From positions 126,105 to 190,104 of the forward strand of contig CACYQN010000007.1 of the NCBI GenBank assembly GCA_902776565.1: a stretch of 64,000 nucleotides of DNA, in the 5' to 3' direction. The notes beneath the pieces were generated by a model. It saw only the letters and a program-made list of their open reading frames with translations. It was not told where the DNA came from and searched no databases. The position numbers and the translations under genes are program-made. Below are positions 39,968-47,455 of the stretch, in pieces. How positions within the stretch are numbered: the first letter of the stretch is position 1; each line of letters opens with the position of its first letter. The DNA comes from an uncultured Bacteroidia bacterium (GTDB lineage Bacteria; Bacteroidota; Bacteroidia; Bacteroidales; ML635J-15).

Positions 39968-40043
39968 GTCATCGCGGAAGCTAGTCAAAGCACGCGATAC
40001 GGCACGGGGAGCATTGCGGAGACTGCTATCCGCGATCTCCACG
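39968..40043. repeat. Imperfect-palindrome repeat, copy 1
   Basis: It begins GTCATCGCGGAAGC and ends GCTATCCGCGATCTCC, so the arms ATCGCGGA and TCCGCGAT form a stem. Between them is GCGATACGGCACGGGGAGC. Copy 2 is 196 bases further on. It lies in the 586-base gap between gcvH and pgk, which contains no believable gene. Confidence 0.7.
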
Positions 40044-40163
40044 CACAAAGTACCGCACGTTTGTTTTTTGCCCAATTTAACGCCTTTAAGGTTTTTAACG
40101 ACCTTAGGGCGAGGGGGCAAACAACATTGCGGTAATTTTCTCACCACAGACCCCAGCCATGTC

Positions 40164-40240
40164 GTCATCGCGGAAGCCAGAGCGCACACACGATACGGAA
40201 CGGGGAGCGTTGTAGCGGTCGGCTATCCGCGATCTCCACA
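40164..40240. repeat. Imperfect-palindrome repeat, copy 2
   Basis: GTCATCGCGGAAGCC and GGCTATCCGCGATCTCC form arms matching over 12 of 13 bases, with CGATACGGAACGGGGAGCG inside. A short word ACATTGCGGTAATTT follows this copy and also occurs near 40124 between the two copies. Confidence 0.7.
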
Positions 40241-40255
40241 CATTGCGGTAATTTC

Positions 40256-40386
40256 GACCCCAGCGGGGTCACATATATGTAGCAGCGATAGCTGCGATGG
40301 TAAAGCGCTGGCGCACGTTTTTGTGGTTCGACAGGCTCACCAACCATGCAAAAACTGTGACAGCGCACAATTTAGCAGACAACAAT
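40256..40386. mobile_element. Repeat element C: partial or hybrid relative of elements A and B
   Basis: The right end TTTAGCAGACAACAAT at 40371-40386 matches the terminal repeat of A and B with one change. The hairpin GACCCCAGCGGGGTC at 40256-40270, the following CACATATATGTAGC, the GCGCTGGCGCA word and the GTTTTTG...CAAAAAC stem are in the same order as in A. A left terminal repeat is not found; instead the palindromic repeats at 39968 and 40164 lie on that side, so this may be a truncated or composite copy. Confidence 0.65.
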
Positions 40387-40456
40387 AATTTTATTTCGCG
40401 CATCAAATATTTTTTATTAAGTTTGTGGGATAACAAAAACAATAAAAATATTATAT

Positions 40457-42373
40457 ATGGATAAGCAAAATAACTTGAAAATGATGCTTCAGAATGCTGA
40501 GCATCCGATTACTGTATTGTTGGGTGGCGACAAGATAAAGGAACAGATGGAAGCCATCGAAAGCATTGCATCGGGCGTTGATACGATTCTTGTTGCCGGC
40601 GCACTCGTTGCTCCTTTTGCAAAGGCAAGCGGAATGAATGTCGGAAATTCGAAGACCTGCGACGAATGCGTTGCTCGTGCAAAGGAAATCCTTGCAAAAT
40701 ATGCTGCAAAGATTTGTCTGCCTGTTGACTGCTACGTTGCCGACAAGCCCGAAAACGATTCCAATATCGAACATGTTAAACTCAACGAAATTCCCGATAG
40801 TCGCTTCATCATGGACATCGGTGTTAAGACCGTTGATATTTTTGCCGAGAAGATTGAAGGCGCAAAGTCATTCATCTGGAACGGCACCCTTGGTCACACC
40901 GAAATGCCACACTTCGCATACGGAACCTACAAGACCGCTCTCGCTGCCGCACGTGGCACTGCCAACGGACTGAAAACTATGGTTGACGGCGACGATACTA
41001 AGGCTGCAATTTTGCGCTATGGACTCGAAGGCGGAATGTTCTTCGTCGAAGGTGGAAAACTCGTTGAAAAGGCGGAACGCAAGGTCGTACACACCGACGA
41101 GGCACCAAAGGACGGCTACACTATCGACAAGTACAATTTCAACGGCAAGAAGGTTTTGTTGCGTGTCGATTTCAATGTTCCGCTGGACGAGAACTTCAAC
41201 ATTACCGATGATACCCGTATCGTTTGCGAAGTTCCGACAATCAAGAAGATTTTGAAGGATGGTGGCGCTGTAATAATAATGTCGCACCTCGGTCGTCCAA
41301 AGAAGGTTGACAATAAGTTCTCGCTCAAGCACATCGTTAAGCATGTAAGCGAATGCCTCGGTGTTCCCGTACAGTTTGCCGACGACTGCCAGAAGGCTCA
41401 GGCACAGGCTGCTGCACTGAAGTCGGGCGAAGTTCTGTTGCTCGAAAACCTTCGTTTCTACGCCGAAGAGGAAGGCAAGCCACGCGGACTGGCCGAAGAT
41501 GCTTCCGACGAGGAAAAGAAGGCTGCAAAAGCTGCTATAAAGGAATCGCAGAAGGAGTTTGTAAAGATTCTCGCATCATACGGCGACTGCTATGTAAACG
41601 ATGCCTTTGGTACTGCTCACCGCGCTCACGCTTCGACATATTATGTTGCTAAATATTTCCCGAAGGACAAGATGCTCGGTTACTTGGTTGAAAACGAGGT
41701 CAACAACATCAACAAGGTGCTTACCACTGGCGAAAAGCCTGTTACGGCTATCGTTGGCGGTTCGAAGATTTCGACCAAGATTGACATTATCAAGTCGTTG
41801 ATTACCAAGGTTGACAACCTGATTGTCGGTGGCGGTATTTCATATACTTTCATCAAGGCGATGGGTGGAAATATTGGTCGTTCGTTGGCTGAGGACGATT
41901 GCATTCCTATTGCAAACGAAATCCTCGATATGGCAAAGAAGTTGAATGTAAACCTCTATCTGCCAGTTGACTGCATGATTGGTGACAAGTTCGACAACGA
42001 AGCCAACATCCACATGGCCGACGTTCGCAACGTTCCAGACGGCTGGGAAGGCATGGATATGGGTGTGAAGACCATACAGCGTTACACAGAAGTTATTGAA
42101 AATTCGAAGACCATCCTTTGGAACGGACCTATGGGCGTGTTCGAGATGGAACACTTCAGCAACGGTACGATGAAGGTTGCTTTGGCAGTTTGCCGTGCTA
42201 CAGAACTTGGCGCATTTACCCTCGTAGGTGGTGGCGACAGCATTGCAGCACTCAACAAGTTCAACTTAAGCGAAAAGATTAGCTACGCATCAACTGCTGG
42301 TGGTGCTTTGCTCGAGTACATCGAGGGCAAGGAATTGCCGGGACTGAAGGCAATATCTTCAGATGAGATTTAA
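40457..42373 (+). CDS. pgk: Phosphoglycerate kinase with an extra N-terminal PGK-like nucleotide-binding domain
   Basis: The protein has 638 residues, against the usual 390-420. Residues from about 221 form a complete PGK: RVDFNVP at 236-242, [45 protein letters not shown] near 555 and the ATP-binding GGGDS at 591-595. It interconverts 1,3-bisphosphoglycerate and ADP with 3-phosphoglycerate and ATP in glycolysis. Residues 17-210 look like a second, diverged copy of the C-terminal domain: GGDKI at 23, LPVDC at 88, DIGVKT, WNGTLG at 141 and DGDDT where GGGDS should be, with nearly the same spacing. The phosphate-binding glycines are lost, so the extra domain is probably not catalytic. The frame is continuous, and pgk has its own terminator shared with kamD. 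Confidence 0.93.
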   Translation: MDKQNNLKMMLQNAEHPITVLLGGDKIKEQMEAIESIASGVDTILVAGALVAPFAKASGMNVGNSKTCDECVARAKEILAKYAAKICLPVDCYVADKPENDSNIEHVKLNEIPDSRFIMDIGVKTVDIFAEKIEGAKSFIWNGTLGHTEMPHFAYGTYKTALAAARGTANGLKTMVDGDDTKAAILRYGLEGGMFFVEGGKLVEKAERKVVHTDEAPKDGYTIDKYNFNGKKVLLRVDFNVPLDENFNITDDTRIVCEVPTIKKILKDGGAVIIMSHLGRPKKVDNKFSLKHIVKHVSECLGVPVQFADDCQKAQAQAAALKSGEVLLLENLRFYAEEEGKPRGLAEDASDEEKKAAKAAIKESQKEFVKILASYGDCYVNDAFGTAHRAHASTYYVAKYFPKDKMLGYLVENEVNNINKVLTTGEKPVTAIVGGSKISTKIDIIKSLITKVDNLIVGGGISYTFIKAMGGNIGRSLAEDDCIPIANEILDMAKKLNVNLYLPVDCMIGDKFDNEANIHMADVRNVPDGWEGMDMGVKTIQRYTEVIENSKTILWNGPMGVFEMEHFSNGTMKVALAVCRATELGAFTLVGGGDSIAALNKFNLSEKISYASTAGGALLEYIEGKELPGLKAISSDEI

Positions 42374-42395
42374 TTTATATGAGTTAATAAAGCAG

Positions 42396-42422
42396 AAAAG
42401 GTCGTTTTTTCAACGACCTTTT
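42396..42422. terminator. Bidirectional terminator between convergent pgk and kamD
   Basis: AAAAGGTCGTT and AACGACCTTTT form the stem with a short T-rich loop. T-runs occur on both strands. Confidence 0.85.
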
Positions 42423-42446
42423 CCTTTTTTTATCAAATCTGTCTAA

Positions 42447-44003
42447 TTATTTCTTGCCTTTCATCAGTTCTACAAACGGATTGAAGTAGTTTTCGCCCTT
42501 TTCGGTAACACCAGCAAGACCTTTACCTCCATTCTTCGGACGCTTAATGTTTGCGAAGATACCTTTTTCCAATGCGCTGAACAGACCTTCGTCAACCATG
42601 TGTTCAAGAAGCTTGGTTGCATTGTCGAGAACCTCGGCTGCACGTTTCCTGATGATTCCGTTTTCCTTGAATTCTACTTCTTCACCGATGCTCTTCATGT
42701 TGTTGAAGATGTATTTTGCATTTTCGATTGACAGATAACGGTCGCTCATGAACGGCGTATGTATTGCTTCGGTAGGCATACCGAGAAGTTGCAGACCTTG
42801 ATGTGTCCAGATACCTATCATGTTGAAGAGAGCATCTTGAATGTGTCCACGGAAAATATTTCCTGTCATGAACTTTGTTGGAGGCATGTATTTCAACGGA
42901 GCCTTCGGGAATATTTCGCGGAGCATCTGAGCCTGTGCAAGTTCGTAGAGGAAACCGTTTTCGAGTTTCGGGTCCATCTCGAATGCGTGGCCAAGACCCA
43001 TCTGTTCTTCGGGAAGACCAGCCAACAATGCAAGCTGTTCGTTGATAAGGTCGGATGCGAGAACGGTGTGGGCTTCTTCGTAGGCATCGGCGGTTGTAAG
43101 GTAGTTGTCCTCACCAGTGTTGATGATAACGCCAGCGAAACCATTGATTATCCTCGAGAAGTACTGGTCAATAAGGGTACGTTGCATATTGATGTCGCGG
43201 AAAAGAATTCCGTAGAGAGCATCGTTAAGCATAACGTCGAGACCTTCGAGTGCGCCCATTGCAGCGATTTCGGGCATACACAATCCAGAGCAGTAGTTGC
43301 AGAGGCGGATGTAACGTCCAACTTCCTCACCAACTTCGTCGAGAGCCTTACGCATAATGCGGAAGTTTTCCTGAGTTGCGAATGTTCCACCGAAACCTTC
43401 GGTTGTTGCACCATATGGAACATAGTCGAGAAGGCTTTGTCCTGTAGTTCTGATAACTGCGATAATGTCGGCACCCTGACGAGCACCAGCTTGTGCCTGA
43501 ACGACATCCTCGTAGATGTTACCAGTTGCAACAATGATATACAGATATGGCTTGCTGCCTTCACCGATGGTCTTGATGTAGTTTTCGCGGCGCAGACGGT
43601 TGCCTCTGATTTTTTCTATAGTCTTATTGATTGTCGGCTCAAGGGCTTTCTTGATTTCATCTATCGGGTGAATCGGAAGCTTTGAAATGTCAAGTTTGCC
43701 AGCGGAAATTTGCTCTGCTATTTCCTGTGCCGACAATTTAGTTTCAACCATTGCGTTACCGATATAAAACATAACGCCTTGATTCAAAACACCTTTTGAT
43801 TTCAATTCTTCAACTACTACGTTTGGAAGAGGGACATCGTTACTGTCGATGCCATCAATTCCGAGCAGACGGCACAAAGTTCTTTCTACTGCTACAGTGG
43901 TGTAGTTTTCAACGAAATCCTGTACTTGGTTGGCAATTTCTCTTGCTTTTCCTCTTGCGTATTCAACTTCTTCGAAGTTAAGACCTATTTTGCTGGTATT
44001 CAT
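42447..44003 (-). CDS. kamD: Lysine 5,6-aminomutase alpha subunit
   Basis: The protein has 518 residues. The segments VERTLCRLLGIDGIDSNDVP, TTGQSLLDYVPYGATTEGFG, RLCNYCSGLCMPEIAAMGAL, INTGEDNYLTTADAYEEAHT and LGHAFEMDPKLENGFLYELA are characteristic of KamD, the TIM-barrel subunit of the adenosylcobalamin- and PLP-dependent enzyme that moves the terminal amino group of lysine in lysine fermentation. In known enzymes the cobalamin-binding domain and the PLP lysine lie in the beta subunit, KamE. No kamE, kamA, kdd, kce or kal gene is seen near it; it lies between repeat element B and pgk. The gene itself looks intact, so a beta subunit elsewhere in the genome is expected. Confidence 0.92.
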   Translation of the reverse strand: MNTSKIGLNFEEVEYARGKAREIANQVQDFVENYTTVAVERTLCRLLGIDGIDSNDVPLPNVVVEELKSKGVLNQGVMFYIGNAMVETKLSAQEIAEQISAGKLDISKLPIHPIDEIKKALEPTINKTIEKIRGNRLRRENYIKTIGEGSKPYLYIIVATGNIYEDVVQAQAGARQGADIIAVIRTTGQSLLDYVPYGATTEGFGGTFATQENFRIMRKALDEVGEEVGRYIRLCNYCSGLCMPEIAAMGALEGLDVMLNDALYGILFRDINMQRTLIDQYFSRIINGFAGVIINTGEDNYLTTADAYEEAHTVLASDLINEQLALLAGLPEEQMGLGHAFEMDPKLENGFLYELAQAQMLREIFPKAPLKYMPPTKFMTGNIFRGHIQDALFNMIGIWTHQGLQLLGMPTEAIHTPFMSDRYLSIENAKYIFNNMKSIGEEVEFKENGIIRKRAAEVLDNATKLLEHMVDEGLFSALEKGIFANIKRPKNGGKGLAGVTEKGENYFNPFVELMKGKK

Positions 44004-44104
44004 CGTATTATAATATTTCCGTTAATCAACATAATTATGAATTTGCAAAATTACATAAAAAATCCGATTCTTTATGCTATTGGCGAAAAAACTTGTTTTT
44101 TAAT

Positions 44105-44336
44105 ATTATTGTCCGCTAAATTGTGCGCTGTCACAGTTTTTGTGGTTCGACAGGCTCACCAACCAGACAAAAACATGCGCCAGCGCTCCAAAAATGCATT
44201 CGTTTTTCTATAAATATGTAACCTCTCCGAGGTTGTTAAGTATCTCCAAATACAAGCCCATAAAATTTCATTGCCATGTAATAATCCGACACTATGCATT
44301 TTGCACGATTTTTTAGAATCTTTAGCGGACAACAAT
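44105..44336. mobile_element. Repeat element B: 232-bp MITE-like element with terminal inverted repeats
   Basis: The ends are ATTATTGTCCGCTAAA and TTTAGCGGACAACAAT, inverted copies. Read in reverse it aligns along its full length with element A. The shared hairpin AACCTCTCCGAGGTT is at 44220-44234. A GGTTCGACAGGCTCACC module at 44144-44160 sits inside a GTTTTTG/CAAAAAC stem. T-runs adjoin both ends. It lies between kamD and the M16 peptidase, so the 435-base gap there is largely this element. Confidence 0.75.
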
Positions 44337-44381
44337 AGTTTTTTTATGGCAGTATTCACTGAATGTTAAGTCGTAGGCTAT

Positions 44382-44424
44382 CAAATAAAAATGGGCATTG
44401 CATTGCAACACCCATTTTTATTTG
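44382..44424 (-). terminator. Terminator of the M16 peptidase gene
   Basis: CAAATAAAAATGGG and CCCATTTTTATTTG are perfectly inverted around a 15-base loop; T-rich on the minus strand. Confidence 0.8.
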
Positions 44425-44438
44425 TAATTAGTTTCAGA

Positions 44439-47372
44439 TTAGTAGTTGAAAACTTCGTCAACTGTAAGTTCCTTTACATCGCCGTAAGTCTTGAGCAGGT
44501 TGAAATCAACCTTTTCCTTCGGACCTACAATCATAATGTCGAAAGTCTTACCCTTAATGTGTTCGTCGAAGAACTTGGTTGCATCTTCGAGGGTGAAATT
44601 CTTAACTGCATCATAAACATCCTTGCGGTAGTCGTTTTCGATTCCGAGTTCCTTGTTTGCAAGGTAGTTCCAGAAAATACCGCTCTTTATTATTCTTTCG
44701 GTGTTAATCTGGCTGATGATTGCCTGTCGGCTGATTTCAAACGATTCGGGCGACTGCTTGAGTTCGTTCATAAGTTCGCCAAGAGCCTCGAGTGCTTCCT
44801 TCATCTTATCGGGCTGAGTGCTGAGGTAACCGATTACATAGTTAGAATTTTCGGCTTTCCTTGCTCTACTGTAGCCAGCGTAGCAACCGTATGCCAAACT
44901 CTTTGCTTCACGGATTTCCTGGAAAACTATACTAGACATCGAACCACCGTAGTATTCGTTGAACATTGTTGCAATTGGCAACAACGACTTGTCGAACTTA
45001 ACATCCTTCGAAACCAATTCGATGAATACCTGTGTCATTGGGTAGTCAACAAAGAAAACCTGTGGTTTGTCGTAGTCGCGTTCTACAAACTGCTTTGCTT
45101 CAGGATAATCCTTATAGTTGCCAGAAACATTGTGGTTTTCCTTTATAACCTTCGCAACATCGTCCATCTTGCGCGGGCCATAGTAGAAGATCTGGTGCCT
45201 GTAGTTAAGCATATCCTTTATAATATTGGTAAGTTCTTCGGGGTCGATTGCTCTGAGTTCTTCTTCGCTTAGGTTGTTGGTGAAACGCGATTCCTCGCCG
45301 TACTGTGAACGTGCTACAAGTCCGCTGAGAATAGTGTTCTTGTTGAGCTTTGCATTAGCGCGAGACTTGAGAATGCTATTTACATATTCATCGTAAACAT
45401 CCTTGTCAGGCTTAACATTTGCAAGGATTTCCTCCATAAGTTTCATTGCTGTTTCGAGATTCTCGTCGAGACCGCTGATGTAAACATAGCATCTGTCGGC
45501 ACCACTGCTTACATAGAAGTTGCAACCGAGACGATACCATTCTTCAGCAAGCTTTTCAACAGTCTTGTCGGTTGTTCCCAAGTAGTCGAGGTAGTCAACT
45601 GCAAGAGCCAATTTCTTGTCGTTATCCTTGCCCATGTCTAGGATGTAGTAGAGCGAGAACAGGTCGTTAGATTCGTTCTTTATGTAGCTCATTGGCAAGT
45701 CCTTTGCTATTTCTGTAGTTTGGATTTTTGCTGCATAGTCAACAAATTCGGGGCTAATTGCAGCAGGTTCCTCTTTCTTGAGTTCGGTAACGAATGCCGA
45801 TTCGCATCCGCGGTCGATGTTGAGTTGGGTGATAGCCGGCTTGTCAACATGCATTACATTGTCGGGTTCGCCCATGCGCTTGTATGCAACAAGGTAGTTG
45901 TCCTTGAAGAATTCGTTTGCGAACTTAACGAGTTCGTCCTTGGTCATCTTTTCGTAGTTTTCAATGTCGAAGATTTCTTCTTCCCAAGGAGTCTGCGAGA
46001 TGAATGCGCTTACGAACGAGTGTGCAATACCGTTTCCTTCAATCTGCTTAATCTGGTCGAGTTTCATTTCGTTTACAATAGCTTCGAGAAGCCATTCTTC
46101 AAATTCGCCTTTCTTAACCTTCTCGAGTTCAGCCATAAGCAAATTCTTAACCTCTTCGAGGCTCTGACCTTCGCGTGGCATACCAACCATTTCAAACATT
46201 CCGTAGTCGTTGAGAGCATAGCCGTATGCGTATGCTCCCATAACCTTCTGTGCAGTGTTGAGGTCGAGGTCCATAAGACCAGCATTGCCGTTGTAAAGAA
46301 TCTGACCAATCATTGATAAGTACTTGGATTCCTGCGACTTGTTACCCTGTGAACGCCATACTACGCATACGTTCTCTGGTTCTGGTCCGTGGAGTTCGAT
46401 TTCGTCAATTGCTGTACGTTCTTCTTCTGGAGTGTAGGTGAATTCTGGTACGTTCGGGTTCTTTTCCATTTTACCCCAGTACTTGTCGATTATCTTGATA
46501 GTTTCTTCGAAATCAAGGTCACCAGACATACATATTGCAATGTTGTTAGGAACATAGAACTGGCTCTTGAATTTCATAACATTTGCCATCGACGGGTTTT
46601 TCAGATGTTCGCCCTTACCGATGATAGCGGTTCCGTACGGGTGGTTCTTGAAGAGAGTTGCAAAGATAGTGTTGCTGAGTCTGCGTCCGTCACGGTCCTG
46701 ATTCATGTTGAACTCTTCGAAGATGGTTTCGAGTTCGGTGTGGAAAAGACGGAGAACAAGGTTCTGGAATCTTTCACTTTCAACCTTTGCCCAGCGGTCG
46801 ATTTCGTTCGAAGGAATTTCGTTTACATAAACGGTTTCTTCGTAGGATGTCCAAGCGTTTGTTCCGGTAGCACCGAGAATCGAGCAAATCTTGTCGTACT
46901 CGTTAGCAATTGCGTACTTCGATGCTTCTTGCGAAAGGCTGTCGATCTGAGCGTAGATAGCGGCTTTCTTTTCAGGGTCGGTTTCGGCAGCGTGTTCTTC
47001 AAACTTGTCGCTGATTGCCTGAATGAGAACGCTTTCCTTTTCCCAGTCCTTGGTTCCAATCTTGTCGGTACCCTTGAACATCATGTGTTCAAAATAGTGT
47101 GCAAGACCAGTAGTTTCGCGTGGGTCGTTCTTTGCACCAGCCCTTACTGCAATGTAGGTTTGTATTCTTGGCTCGTCCTTGTTTACAGCGAGGTAAACTT
47201 TCAAGCCGTTGTCCAATGTGTAGATACGAGTGCCCGACGGGTCGTTCTCTACATATTCGTAATTGTATCCGTTGGCGTCCTTGGCTGTCTTGGTCTCGTG
47301 GCCTGTGTTATTCTTCTTGCAGCCTGCCAGAGCGAATACTAATGCTAAAATTATTAATGCATACTTCTTCAT
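44439..47372 (-). CDS. M16 family zinc metallopeptidase, lipoprotein
   Basis: The protein has 977 residues. A lipoprotein signal MKKYALIILALVFALAGC has Cys at 18. The inverted zinc motif HxxEH is in HYFEHMMFKG (His 92, Glu 95, His 96), with the distal Glu region TELETIFEEFNMN. Two M16 repeats follow, the second beginning near residue 510 and lacking the zinc motif, as in pitrilysin-type and long processing-peptidase relatives. It is anchored in the envelope and probably degrades peptides in the periplasm. It is a single-gene unit with terminators on both sides. Confidence 0.93.
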   Translation of the reverse strand: MKKYALIILALVFALAGCKKNNTGHETKTAKDANGYNYEYVENDPSGTRIYTLDNGLKVYLAVNKDEPRIQTYIAVRAGAKNDPRETTGLAHYFEHMMFKGTDKIGTKDWEKESVLIQAISDKFEEHAAETDPEKKAAIYAQIDSLSQEASKYAIANEYDKICSILGATGTNAWTSYEETVYVNEIPSNEIDRWAKVESERFQNLVLRLFHTELETIFEEFNMNQDRDGRRLSNTIFATLFKNHPYGTAIIGKGEHLKNPSMANVMKFKSQFYVPNNIAICMSGDLDFEETIKIIDKYWGKMEKNPNVPEFTYTPEEERTAIDEIELHGPEPENVCVVWRSQGNKSQESKYLSMIGQILYNGNAGLMDLDLNTAQKVMGAYAYGYALNDYGMFEMVGMPREGQSLEEVKNLLMAELEKVKKGEFEEWLLEAIVNEMKLDQIKQIEGNGIAHSFVSAFISQTPWEEEIFDIENYEKMTKDELVKFANEFFKDNYLVAYKRMGEPDNVMHVDKPAITQLNIDRGCESAFVTELKKEEPAAISPEFVDYAAKIQTTEIAKDLPMSYIKNESNDLFSLYYILDMGKDNDKKLALAVDYLDYLGTTDKTVEKLAEEWYRLGCNFYVSSGADRCYVYISGLDENLETAMKLMEEILANVKPDKDVYDEYVNSILKSRANAKLNKNTILSGLVARSQYGEESRFTNNLSEEELRAIDPEELTNIIKDMLNYRHQIFYYGPRKMDDVAKVIKENHNVSGNYKDYPEAKQFVERDYDKPQVFFVDYPMTQVFIELVSKDVKFDKSLLPIATMFNEYYGGSMSSIVFQEIREAKSLAYGCYAGYSRARKAENSNYVIGYLSTQPDKMKEALEALGELMNELKQSPESFEISRQAIISQINTERIIKSGIFWNYLANKELGIENDYRKDVYDAVKNFTLEDATKFFDEHIKGKTFDIMIVGPKEKVDFNLLKTYGDVKELTVDEVFNY

Positions 47373-47410
47373 AAAATATTTGATTTTGGTTAATTTTCCT
47401 CATAATTAAA

Positions 47411-47440
47411 GAAAAAAGGCTGTAGTTACAGCCTTTTTTC
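47411..47440 (-). terminator. Terminator of secDF
   Basis: GAAAAAAGGCTGTA and TACAGCCTTTTTTC form a perfect 14-bp stem with a two-base centre. It lies between secDF and the M16 gene and is T-rich on the minus strand. Confidence 0.85.
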
Positions 47441-47455
47441 AAAATATCTTACTAA

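Noticed and set aside
39921..40388. Overlapping open frames of 70-155 codons in the gcvH-pgk gap
   Set aside because: They are translations of the palindromic repeats and element C, with different frames for the same repeat and no start or leader.
42759..43685. Open frame of 308 codons on the plus strand
   Set aside because: Antisense to kamD, which is well conserved along its full length.
44391..45272. Open frame of 293 codons on the plus strand
   Set aside because: It lies opposite the M16 peptidase gene, whose frame, lipobox and HxxEH motif are clear; the plus-strand translation is Val/Phe/Cys-rich and unlike a protein.
46389..47342. Open frame of 317 codons on the plus strand
   Set aside because: Antisense shadow of the M16 peptidase gene, with no family resemblance and the same odd composition.
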